Assembly (NCBI GenBank): GCA_958422845.1
Contig: CATZPU010000009.1
Span: 1-15,733 of the forward strand
From: an uncultured Lachnospiraceae bacterium
Lineage (GTDB): Bacteria; Bacillota; Clostridia; Lachnospirales; Lachnospiraceae
Direction of reading: 5' to 3'
DNA: 15,733 nt
The notes beneath the pieces were generated by a model. It saw nothing but the letters and a program-made list of their open reading frames with translations, ran no database searches and was not told the DNA's origin. Shown here piece after piece: positions 1-7,186 of the stretch; within the stretch, counting starts at the first letter, position 1; every line of letters begins with the position of its first letter. A program made the translations under genes and the position numbers.

Positions 1-1
1 C

Positions 2-421
2 GACGCTGCAAAATCACAGAGCATCGCTGAGAACTACATTACACAGGGCGTAGTTGGTATCTTCGGCTGCAACGAAGGTTCTACGACTGGTGCAGGAAAT
101 GCGATCAAAGCTTCCGGCAATGCAGATATCGTAGGCGCAGGCTTCGACAAATCTGACGCGATCCAGAACCTGATCGTTGACGGATACCTTTACTGCACAA
201 TGGCTCAGAATCCGGACGTAATGGGTGCTGAGGGCGTTAAGGCAGCAGTAAGAGCAATCGGCGGCGAGGAACTCGGCGGAGAAGTAACAGATACAGGCGT
301 ATCCGTACTTACAAAAGAAGCTCTTGAGGCTCCGGCAGAGGCAGAAACAGAAGCAGCAGAAACAGAAGCAGCAGAAACAGAAGCAGCAGAAACAGAAGCT
401 GCTGAGACAGAGGCAGAATAA
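2..421 (+). CDS. Sugar ABC transporter substrate-binding protein, 3' end (RbsB/MglB type, partial)
   Basis: Only the last 139 codons are present; the reading frame is already open at base 2, so the start lies outside the window. The visible residues are typical of the C-terminal lobe of periplasmic-binding-protein type 1 sugar receptors: a GVVGIFGCNEGS stretch, then VGAGFDKSDAIQNLIVDG and MAQNPDVMGAEGVKAA. In this family such proteins sit outside the membrane, bind a sugar and deliver it to an RbsC-type permease. The last ~25 residues are a low-complexity tail of Ala-Glu-Thr-Glu-Ala repeats encoded by 15-base DNA repeats, not part of the binding fold. A terminator follows at 479-509. The two-component genes downstream suggest that this receptor or its sugar is what they respond to, but that is inference. 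The substrate cannot be read from this fragment. Confidence 0.9.
   Translation, partial: DAAKSQSIAENYITQGVVGIFGCNEGSTTGAGNAIKASGNADIVGAGFDKSDAIQNLIVDGYLYCTMAQNPDVMGAEGVKAAVRAIGGEELGGEVTDTGVSVLTKEALEAPAEAETEAAETEAAETEAAETEAAETEAE
344..418 (+). repeat. 15-base tandem repeat encoding the acidic tail of the sugar-binding protein
   Basis: Five consecutive 15-base units begin at 344, 359, 374, 389 and 404. The first three are identical (gaaacagaagcagca) and the last two have diverged. Each unit encodes Glu-Thr-Glu-Ala-Ala or a close variant, and the array ends at the stop codon. Unit gain or loss would keep the reading frame. Confidence 0.9.
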
Positions 422-478
422 TCTGTGTGAAAAATGACTCAGATTTGATAAGATCAAAAAACAGAATCGAAATATTGG

Positions 479-509
479 AAAACCGTCGGGAAACTCCGGC
501 GGTTTTCTT
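479..509 (+). terminator. Intrinsic terminator after the sugar-binding protein gene
   Basis: An 11-bp stem (AAAACCGTCGG at 479-489 with CCGGCGGTTTT at 496-506, one U-G pair) encloses a 6-base loop and ends in a TTTTCTT tract. It lies 57 bases after the stop codon, so it should separate the sugar-binding protein transcript from the regulator genes. Confidence 0.8.
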
Positions 510-536
510 GAAGTTTACGGCAGAATATGGTAGAAA
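508..536 (+). promoter_or_regulatory. Possible promoter for the response regulator operon
   Basis: TTGAAG at 508-513 and TAGAAA at 531-536 are separated by 17 bases and lie between the upstream terminator and the regulator start. Both hexamers are imperfect (4 of 6 matches in the -10), so this is only a candidate. Confidence 0.35.
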
Positions 537-578
537 TATAGAAAGAATACGGGTTATACATAGGAATGGAGAAGTCGA

Positions 579-2174
579 ATGGGTTTACAAAAGGTAGTGA
601 TCGCAGATGATGAAGAGAGAATATGCAGGCTGATCGAGGCGCTGATCGACTGGAAAGGGCTGGGGCTTGAAATTGCGGGCACGGCGCATAACGGGATCGA
701 GGCATGTGAGATCGCCGATCGGGTACGGCCGGATATTCTGATCACGGATATCCGAATGCCGGGATGCAGCGGGCTTGAGCTGATCAGTCGGGTGAAGCAG
801 ACGCTTCCTGAGCTGGAGATCATCATTATCAGCGGATACGCACATTTTGAATACGCACAGCAGGCGATCAAATTCGGGGTGGGGGATTACCTCTTAAAGC
901 CGATCAGCAAAGCGGAGCTTAATTCTACTTTGCAAAAGCTTTCCGGCAGGATCAGAAAGCGCAGAGCGTCAGAGATGGATCGTCAGGAGCTTCTGGAAAA
1001 ATCCAGACAGGACGACAGGCAGTTTCAGCAAAATCTGATCTCCGATCTGCTTGATAAAAAGGAGCCTAAGCTTACTGCGGCTGTTTTGAAGGAACGGTAT
1101 CATCTGGATATGACGGAAGGAATATTTCAGGTGTTTATTTTGCATATGGATTCCGGCGATAAGCTGATGGGCGGGGAGTCTGCCGGAATCATGATGGAAA
1201 AGGCGCGGGGGATTCTGGAGCGCGGCATTCGCGGTAAGTGCGTGGAATTTGTGCTTGATGTGCGCGGATGGCAGGCTGTAGGGGTAATGAATTACAGAAA
1301 ACGCGATCAGGATGAGATCAGGCGCACGCTCAAGGATTGTCTGAATCTGATCGAAGCGCAGAAAGATCTGTTTTATCCGGTCGCTTTTTCGATGTCGGCA
1401 GGCAGCGCCGTATCCGGCTGCGGGGAGATCGCCGCTTCCTTTGGGGAGGCGGAAAGTCTGATCTGGGAGAGGCTTGTGAAAGGTACGGGGCGGCTTTTGG
1501 AGCGGTCGGGACCGGGGCTTTTGCACACAGAAAAAAATCTTCTGGACGAATATTTGCGTGCTGTGAACGCGGCAGTGGAAATGATGGAGCCTGATCTGGC
1601 GAAAGAAGGAAGCGAAAGACTGTTTGCGGCAGTACGCAGCGTGCCGGAGATATGCGGAAAGGAGATCATAGATCTTGTTTTTGCTGCGGCGGATATTTTT
1701 GCTGCGCGCCTGCAGCTTGACGACAGGGGAGCGCTTCTCGATAAATTTTACGGGACATGCAGCCGCTTAAGCCGCGTGGAGCAGGTATTTGACTCTCTTG
1801 AGGAGTTTCAGCGGGAGCATTTGCAGGCATTGACGGACAGCCATGAAAACGAGACGTCGCGTCCGGTCAGAAAGGCGAAGCAGTACATACAGAGCCGGTA
1901 CAGCGAACAGATCACTTTGGAGGAGGTCAGCGACGCTGTCGGTCTTAGTCCGGCGTATTTCAGCTCGCTCTTTAAGAAAACGCAGGGCGAGGGCTTTGCC
2001 AGATATCTGATCGGCGTGCGGATGGAGCAGGCGAAGATCCTTCTGCGCGAGACAAATCTTCCGACCGCAGAGATCTGCCGCAAAGTAGGATATAATGATC
2101 TGAAACATTTTACACATACATTTGAAAAGACGGCGGGCGTAAAACCGTCCATGTACCGGAAGCTGTACGGGTAG
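579..2174 (+). CDS. Response regulator with C-terminal AraC-type DNA-binding domain (YesN type)
   Basis: A 531-residue transcription factor that should be phosphorylated by the adjacent histidine kinase and then bind DNA. Residues 1-120 are a CheY-like receiver with acidic residues D10 and D11, phospho-acceptor D57 (in ILITDIRMP), S85 and K107, all the expected catalytic positions. Residues ~150-400 form the long poorly conserved middle domain usual for YesN regulators. Residues ~430-531 contain two helix-turn-helix motifs of the AraC family, including ITLEEVSDAVGLSPAYFSSL and the closing VGYNDLKHFTHTFEKTAGVK. The ATG at 579 is preceded by a purine-rich site (AGGAATGGAG). The kinase gene starts 12 bases after the stop. 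In Lachnospiraceae such pairs commonly control carbohydrate uptake genes, so the flanking sugar-binding protein gene is a likely target. Confidence 0.93.
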   Translation: MGLQKVVIADDEERICRLIEALIDWKGLGLEIAGTAHNGIEACEIADRVRPDILITDIRMPGCSGLELISRVKQTLPELEIIIISGYAHFEYAQQAIKFGVGDYLLKPISKAELNSTLQKLSGRIRKRRASEMDRQELLEKSRQDDRQFQQNLISDLLDKKEPKLTAAVLKERYHLDMTEGIFQVFILHMDSGDKLMGGESAGIMMEKARGILERGIRGKCVEFVLDVRGWQAVGVMNYRKRDQDEIRRTLKDCLNLIEAQKDLFYPVAFSMSAGSAVSGCGEIAASFGEAESLIWERLVKGTGRLLERSGPGLLHTEKNLLDEYLRAVNAAVEMMEPDLAKEGSERLFAAVRSVPEICGKEIIDLVFAAADIFAARLQLDDRGALLDKFYGTCSRLSRVEQVFDSLEEFQREHLQALTDSHENETSRPVRKAKQYIQSRYSEQITLEEVSDAVGLSPAYFSSLFKKTQGEGFARYLIGVRMEQAKILLRETNLPTAEICRKVGYNDLKHFTHTFEKTAGVKPSMYRKLYG

Positions 2175-2186
2175 GGGAGAGACTTT

Positions 2187-3233
2187 GTGAAGATAAGACG
2201 GAGTTTAAAATATATTTCCAACAGAGTGTTTGCGCTTTTGCTTACAGTCTGGATCGGACTTGCAGGGACGGCGTGTATACAGTTTATCCTTGCGCTGCGC
2301 AAGGAAGCGCCGCTTGGGGCTGCAATAGTGACGGCTGCGCTTGCGCTTGCTTTTCTTCCGGCGGCGTGGTTCGGCGTGATCGTGCCGTATCGGCGGTCGG
2401 AAAAGAGAATCGCTCATTTTACGGAAGGTTATATTTTTGCAGAGGGTGCGGAATCGGAGCAGGCAGTCCTTACGCCGTCCGTGGAGAAGCAGATGCAGGC
2501 AGTGGCGCAGATATTAAGATCGCCGCAGAGGATCGATCTGAATAAGCGTCAGGCGCAGTATCTTGCGCTGCAAAATCAGATCAATCCGCATTTTCTATAT
2601 AATACTCTGGAGAGTATCCGCGGAGAGGCCCTGATCGCGGGGCTGGACAGCGTGGCGGATATGACGGAGGCTCTGGCGAGATTTTTCCGTTATACGATCA
2701 CAAAGGTGGAAAATCTCGTGTCGGTGGAGGAGGAGCTTGACAATTGCGAGACGTATTTCGGTATTCAGAAATACCGTTTCGGCGATCGTCTGAATCTTCA
2801 TATCGAGTATGATCCTGAGGAGGCGGACACGATCATGAACTGCCGCATTCCGAAACTGACGCTGCAGCCTGTTCTGGAGAACGGTATTATCCACGGGACG
2901 GAGCTTAAGATCGGTGCAGGCAATCTGTATATCCGGTTTGAATGTACGCAGGACCGGCTGATCATCCGCATTTGTGATGACGGAGTCGGCATGGATGAGG
3001 AGACGCTTGCACGGCTGAATCATAAGCTTGGAAAGAGTCCCGATGCATTTGCCTCCGAGGAGACGAGGGGCGGTATCGCTCTGGAAAATGTAAACAACCG
3101 CATCCATCTTCTGTTCGGAGATGAGTATGGCATGCACGTATATTCCGTACAGGGAAGCGGAACGGATGTGGAGATCACTCTGCCGGTCACATCGGGCGAC
3201 TGGCAGGTCAGAAACCGGAGTGTGCTCAGATGA
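2187..3233 (+). CDS. Sensor histidine kinase, YesM/LytS type, with minimal sensor region
   Basis: A 348-residue membrane kinase. It has two predicted membrane helices (about residues 14-37 and 44-67) with only a handful of residues between them, so the large extracellular sensor domain of typical YesM kinases is missing. The cytoplasmic part has the His_kinase family phosphorylation motif QINPHFLYNTLES with H135, an N box (LQPVLENGIIHG, N232), a G box (ICDDGVGMDEE, 262-272) and a second glycine motif (GGIALENVNNR, 295-305), so it should be active. The start is GTG at 2187, preceded by GGGGAGAG. It partners the upstream response regulator, and its stop codon overlaps the start of the next gene (ATGA), implying translational coupling. 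With no obvious ligand domain, the signal probably arrives through a membrane or cytoplasmic partner; that is inference. Confidence 0.92.
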   Translation: MKIRRSLKYISNRVFALLLTVWIGLAGTACIQFILALRKEAPLGAAIVTAALALAFLPAAWFGVIVPYRRSEKRIAHFTEGYIFAEGAESEQAVLTPSVEKQMQAVAQILRSPQRIDLNKRQAQYLALQNQINPHFLYNTLESIRGEALIAGLDSVADMTEALARFFRYTITKVENLVSVEEELDNCETYFGIQKYRFGDRLNLHIEYDPEEADTIMNCRIPKLTLQPVLENGIIHGTELKIGAGNLYIRFECTQDRLIIRICDDGVGMDEETLARLNHKLGKSPDAFASEETRGGIALENVNNRIHLLFGDEYGMHVYSVQGSGTDVEITLPVTSGDWQVRNRSVLR

Positions 3234-4759
3234 AGCAGGAAATTTTCCGCATGGAGCGGGTGACTTATATAGAAAACGGTATGGTTATGCTGAAGGATTT
3301 TCACCTTCAGATATATCAGGGCGAGATCATGGGAATGGTGCCGCTTAACAATCACGGTCTGACTTCCTTTCTGAAGCTTTTGCGCACCAATCTTTCCCTG
3401 CATGACGGGTACGTATATTATTGCGGAGAGAAGGTCAATTCATGGATGGGGGCGGTGCGTCCGGCAAACAGGATCAGCGTCATTCAGGCAAAAAGTTCCC
3501 TTGTGGAGCACATGACTGTGGCGGACAATATTTTCGTGCTGCGTCAGGGCTTTCATCAGGAACTGATCCATTCCCGCCTTTTGAAGCAGCAGATGGCGCC
3601 TTTTCTTGCAGACATCGGGATCGATATTCCGGCAGAACGTTATGTGGAGGAGCTGACGGTATTTGAGCGCGTGATTACAGAACTTCTGCGTGCAGTTATT
3701 CTCGGAAAGCGTTTGATCGTGCTTTGCGAGATCAGCACGCTGATCAGCTATGAAGAGTTGGAAAAGCTGCATGAGATTCTCCACCATTATGCAAAACAGG
3801 GTTTTACGTTTTTGTATATCAGTTCTCATTTGGAAGAGATCGCACGCATCTGCGACAGGGTGGCGCGGCTGTCCAACGGAAGGATACAGAAGATAACGGG
3901 CAGAGAGGAGATGGAGGCGGAGATACAGCGTATCTGTCCGGAAGAGTATAGGAGCATGGTGCAGTCTCATCGGGAAAACAGTCGGCACAAAAAGAGCAGC
4001 GAAGCGGCGATGAGCTGGGAACAGCCGGCGTCAGATGTATGCGGCGGCTTTTCCTTCCAGGTGCATAAGGGAGAGTGCCTTGTCATTCAGGTGGCTGAGA
4101 ATGAGCAGTTTCAGCGGATCGTGCGTATTCTGACAGGAAAGAGCCGGAGAGAGGCTGCGCAGGTAAGGATCGGGCAAGGACTGATCTCTGATCTGACAGG
4201 AGACTGCCGTGTGGCAGTTGTACAGGAGCTTGCCACGCGGACGATGCTCTTTGGAGAGCTTTCCTATATGGAAAATCTCTGCATGTCGCTTGCACGGAGA
4301 ATGCCGTATATCTGGCTGAACCGAAAGATCAGGAATAATATCCGCGCAGAGTACGGTCCGATCCTCGGAGAAGAGGTCTTTGATATGGCGGTAGATGAGC
4401 TCAGTGAGAGACAGAAATACCAGCTGATCTATACGCGGGTGCTGCTTCAGAAGCCGCGTGTGGTGTTCTGTATCCGCCCGTTTCAGGGGGCGGATGTTTC
4501 GCACAGGATGTTTATCTGGAACATGCTGGAAATGCTTCTGGAGCAGGGGATTGCGGTCGTGATCGTCTCGGTCGGTCTGTCGGATTCGCTGGCGCTCGCG
4601 GATCGCCTGATGATCTTGCAAAAGGGCGGCGGCAAAAAAGAGATCTCCAGAGAAAACTTCGGAACGATTTCTGAAAACGTGCCGTGGACTCACCTATATG
4701 GAAAGCAGGAGACGGCAAAAGAAAACAGCAAAAAAATGGAAAAATCATTTCCGGTCTGA
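3230..4759 (+). CDS. Degenerate RbsA/MglA-like double ABC cassette protein (probable pseudo-ATPase)
   Basis: The 509-residue length and two-cassette layout match sugar-transporter ATPases such as RbsA, but the ATP-handling residues are lost. In cassette 1 the Walker A loop reads VPLNNHGLTS (37-46), where the lysine of GKST is replaced by Leu44. The signature region is ELTVFERVITELLRAV instead of an LSxGQ motif, and Walker B is RLIVLCEIST, with the Asp replaced by Cys166 though Glu167 remains. In cassette 2 the Walker A region is IQVAENEQFQRIVRILTG (286-303), the signature is DELSERQKYQLI, and Walker B is RVVFCIRPFQGADV, lacking both acidic residues. Other cassette landmarks persist (LYISSHLEEIARICDRVARL at 195-214, ALADRLMIL), so the fold is probably kept. 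The ORF is intact and overlaps the kinase stop codon by 4 bases, which argues against a pseudogene. A role linking sugar transport to the kinase is an inference. Confidence 0.85.
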   Translation: MKQEIFRMERVTYIENGMVMLKDFHLQIYQGEIMGMVPLNNHGLTSFLKLLRTNLSLHDGYVYYCGEKVNSWMGAVRPANRISVIQAKSSLVEHMTVADNIFVLRQGFHQELIHSRLLKQQMAPFLADIGIDIPAERYVEELTVFERVITELLRAVILGKRLIVLCEISTLISYEELEKLHEILHHYAKQGFTFLYISSHLEEIARICDRVARLSNGRIQKITGREEMEAEIQRICPEEYRSMVQSHRENSRHKKSSEAAMSWEQPASDVCGGFSFQVHKGECLVIQVAENEQFQRIVRILTGKSRREAAQVRIGQGLISDLTGDCRVAVVQELATRTMLFGELSYMENLCMSLARRMPYIWLNRKIRNNIRAEYGPILGEEVFDMAVDELSERQKYQLIYTRVLLQKPRVVFCIRPFQGADVSHRMFIWNMLEMLLEQGIAVVIVSVGLSDSLALADRLMILQKGGGKKEISRENFGTISENVPWTHLYGKQETAKENSKKMEKSFPV

Positions 4760-4775
4760 TAAAATACAAAAAAGA

Positions 4776-4795
4776 CTGCATAGAATAACATGCAG
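4776..4795 (+). promoter_or_regulatory. Inverted repeat upstream of the CmpB-type gene
   Basis: CTGCAT (4776-4781) and ATGCAG (4790-4795) can form a 6-bp stem with an 8-base loop, ending about 10 bases before the ribosome binding site. No T-tract follows, so it is not a terminator. It may affect translation or be chance. Confidence 0.3.
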
Positions 4796-4817
4796 ATGCA
4801 AAAACGGAGGCATGCGT

Positions 4818-5783
4818 ATGTATGAATTACTGTTGAATTTTTTCGTATACGGTTTTTTAGGTTGGTGTACAGAGGTAGCTTTTGCGGCGGCAAAGGAGAG
4901 AAAATTCGTGAACCGCGGTTTTTTGAACGGTCCGATCTGTCCGATATACGGGATCGGCGTTACGGTGGTCGTCACTGTGCTGATGCCGTACAAGGATCAG
5001 ATCATACCGCTTTATCTGTGGTCTGTCCTGCTTGTGACGGTGCTCGAAGGGCTGACGGGGTATCTGCTTGAAAAGCTGTTCCATCACAGGTGGTGGGATT
5101 ATACAGGGATGCCGTTTAATATCGGCGGTCATGTCTGCCTGCTTTTTTCCGTCATATGGGGAGTCGCCTGTGTGGCTATCGTGCATTTTGTTCATCCAGT
5201 GATCACAAAGATTCTTTCATTCCTGCCCGTATGGCTGGGCGGGCTGCTGCTTGCGGCGTTTTGTTTTGTGCTTGCAGCCGATCTGTATGTGACAGTGACC
5301 GGTATTCTTAAATTTAACCGCAGGCTTGCGCGCATGGAAGAGATCGCACAGGAGCTGCACCGGATATCGGATCAGCTCGGAGAAAATATTTACAGAAATA
5401 CGATGGAAGGGATCGAGCTTCAGGAACGCGTAAAGACAAGAGCGGATCAGGTGAGCGGGGAAGTACGCCAGAGAACAGAACGTGCGGCAGAAGAGGTGCG
5501 CCAGAGGAGAGAGCGTGCGGCAGAAGAGGTACGCCAGAGGACGGGGCGTGCAGCAGAAGAGGTACGCCAGAGGACGGAGCAGCATGCGGAAGCGCTGCGC
5601 GAGAAGCACAGGGAGCTGCGCGCACGCTATCAGGAGCTTGCGGAAAGTCTTTCCCCTGCCGGAAGGCGTCTGCTCGACGCATTCCCGAATATGAAGCCGC
5701 GCCGTTATGAAAAGCATTTCGCGCAGCTTAAGGAGCACCTGAAAAAGCGCAGGGAGCATGAAAAAGAGCAGAAGCAAAAATAA
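4818..5783 (+). CDS. CmpB-type putative ABC-transporter permease (PF06541 family) with coiled-coil tail
   Basis: I place the start at ATG 4818 because CGGAGG (4805-4810) sits 7 bases upstream; the ATG at 4812 is too close, and the open frame further upstream overlaps the previous gene. The product is 321 residues. The N-terminal ~165 residues carry about five hydrophobic segments and hallmarks of this family: YGFLGWCTEV, VNRGFLNGPICPIYGIG, LEGLTGYLLEK, WWDYTGMPFNIGG and a SVIWGV segment. The family is called putative ABC transporter type IV, but its transport role is poorly defined. Residues ~166-321 are an unusual highly charged cytoplasmic tail predicted to form a coiled coil, including four 11-residue repeats built on RAAEEVRQRTE (about 217-258). 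The C-terminus is Lys-rich. It lies 58 bases after the pseudo-ATPase gene with no terminator between, so cotranscription is possible. Confidence 0.85.
   Translation: MYELLLNFFVYGFLGWCTEVAFAAAKERKFVNRGFLNGPICPIYGIGVTVVVTVLMPYKDQIIPLYLWSVLLVTVLEGLTGYLLEKLFHHRWWDYTGMPFNIGGHVCLLFSVIWGVACVAIVHFVHPVITKILSFLPVWLGGLLLAAFCFVLAADLYVTVTGILKFNRRLARMEEIAQELHRISDQLGENIYRNTMEGIELQERVKTRADQVSGEVRQRTERAAEEVRQRRERAAEEVRQRTGRAAEEVRQRTEQHAEALREKHRELRARYQELAESLSPAGRRLLDAFPNMKPRRYEKHFAQLKEHLKKRREHEKEQKQK
5463..5594 (+). repeat. 33-base tandem repeat within the CmpB-type gene
   Basis: Four 33-base units start at 5463, 5496, 5529 and 5562. The first three are close copies beginning GT[A/G]CGCCAGAG and ending GCAGAAGAG; the fourth diverges in its second half. 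Each encodes 11 residues (VRQRTERAAEE-like), a hendecad period suited to a straight coiled coil. Confidence 0.9.
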
Positions 5784-5912
5784 ACGTGTAATATAATAGG
5801 AAAGCATAAATTACAAATAAAAAAGCGCGGAAAGTCAGTAAAAAAGAAGGCAAAAAGGCGCTATAAAAAGAAAAACAAAGCGGTAAATAAAAGCGAGAGA
5901 AGAGGGAGCACT

Positions 5913-7184
5913 GTGGAAAAGAAAGAACGGGATCGTGAAAATTCTGATGCGAAGAGAATCAGCGAAGAAGTAAAGCAGCTTGGGAAATGGATCATTCTGG
6001 GGATCGTGACGGGCTGTATCGTGGGTGTGGTAAGCAGCGCGTTTGCATGGTCGCTTGCTGCTGTGACGCAGTTTCGGATGGCACATGCCGCCGTCTTTTA
6101 TCTGCTGCCTCTCTTCGGTGTGGGTATCGTATTTATGTATCGTAAGTTTGGAAAAAATGACGGAGGAACGAATCAGATCCTTGCGACGATACGTTCAGAG
6201 GACGACGTACTGTTTCGGTCAGCACCGCTGATTTTTCTGTCTACCTCACTGACACATTTAGGCGGTGCGTCTGCAGGAAGAGAGGGGGCGGCGCTCCAGC
6301 TTGGAGGAAGTATTGCAAACCAGATCGGCAAATGGGTACATCTGGATGAGGCAGACCGCCATATGATGGTGATGTGCGGTATGAGCGCAGCGTTCGCGGC
6401 GTTGTTTGGGACGCCTATGGCGGCGGCTGTATTTTCTCTGGAAGTAACGAGCATCGGCGTGATGTATTATGCGGCGCTGATGCCGAACGTGATCGCCGCC
6501 CTGCTCGCCTCGCAGATCGCCTCGGCGCTTGGCGTTCACGCGGAAGCATTTCATATTATGCATGTGCCGGATTTTGCAGTAGGAGATGGAATGAAGATGA
6601 TCGTGGTAGCAGCGGCATGCGCCGTGATCAGTATGGTATTCTGTATGACGCTTAAGTACATGGGGATGCTTTACGGCAGATGGCTGAAAAATCCGTATGT
6701 AAGAGTAGTATGCGCATCGCTGGTGATCATCGCTGTGACGTCTGTGCTTGGCACGCAGGATTATATGGGCGCGGGAACAGGGCTGATACAAAGGGCAGTA
6801 GAACAGGGAGAAGTGAGATATTTAGATTTCTTCTGGAAACTTTTGCTCACGGCTGTTACGATGAAAGCGGGATTTAAAGGCGGAGAGATCGTTCCGGCAT
6901 TCTGTGTGGGAGCGACGTTTGGCTGTCTGATGGGAGAGCTTGTAGGAATTTCGCCGTCTCTGTGTGCCGCGGTCGGTATGATCTCGGTGTTCTGCGGAGC
7001 AACGAATTGTCCGATCACGTCTATTCTGATCGCATTTGAGCTGTTCGGATATACCGGAGAATCCTTTTTCCTGATCGCAGTGGCGGTCAGCTACGCATTC
7101 TCCGGCCATTACAGCCTGTATAAGGAGCAGAGGATCGTCTACTCCAAATACAAGGCAAAATACGTGAACGACCGGACGAGATAG
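5913..7184 (+). CDS. CLC-family anion transporter, probably fluoride/proton antiporter-like (CLC-F clade)
   Basis: A 423-residue multi-helix membrane protein of the CLC superfamily. The gating-glutamate motif is GGASAGREGAALQLGG (117-132, E124). The region that is GSGIP in chloride CLCs reads DGGTNQIL (83-90), and the later GxFxP motif reads FKGGEIVPAF (321-330, E325). As I recall, fluoride-specific CLC-F proteins replace the GSGIP serine, carry GREG followed by a small residue instead of proline, and have a Glu in a GGE motif, so these features point to F-/H+ exchange; no alignment was run. The start is GTG 5913 after AGAGGGAG; no ATG, GTG or TTG lies upstream in frame. I found no fluoride riboswitch in the 129 bases upstream. 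A TATAAT at 5792-5797 could be a -10, but no good -35 precedes it. It converges on the folate operon with a 2-base gap. Confidence 0.88.
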   Translation: MEKKERDRENSDAKRISEEVKQLGKWIILGIVTGCIVGVVSSAFAWSLAAVTQFRMAHAAVFYLLPLFGVGIVFMYRKFGKNDGGTNQILATIRSEDDVLFRSAPLIFLSTSLTHLGGASAGREGAALQLGGSIANQIGKWVHLDEADRHMMVMCGMSAAFAALFGTPMAAAVFSLEVTSIGVMYYAALMPNVIAALLASQIASALGVHAEAFHIMHVPDFAVGDGMKMIVVAAACAVISMVFCMTLKYMGMLYGRWLKNPYVRVVCASLVIIAVTSVLGTQDYMGAGTGLIQRAVEQGEVRYLDFFWKLLLTAVTMKAGFKGGEIVPAFCVGATFGCLMGELVGISPSLCAAVGMISVFCGATNCPITSILIAFELFGYTGESFFLIAVAVSYAFSGHYSLYKEQRIVYSKYKAKYVNDRTR

Positions 7185-7186
7185 AA

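Noticed and set aside
3230..4759. Reading the degenerate ABC gene as a pseudogene
   Set aside because: No frameshift or internal stop exists, its length matches the family, and it is translationally coupled to the kinase gene.
4698..4817. A longer N-terminus for the CmpB-type protein
   Set aside because: The extension overlaps the pseudo-ATPase gene, is Lys-rich without family resemblance, and the AGG-type site fits ATG 4818.
5784..5912. Fluoride riboswitch expected before a CLC-F-like gene
   Set aside because: The A-rich gap shows neither the conserved crcB motif blocks nor a plausible pseudoknot.
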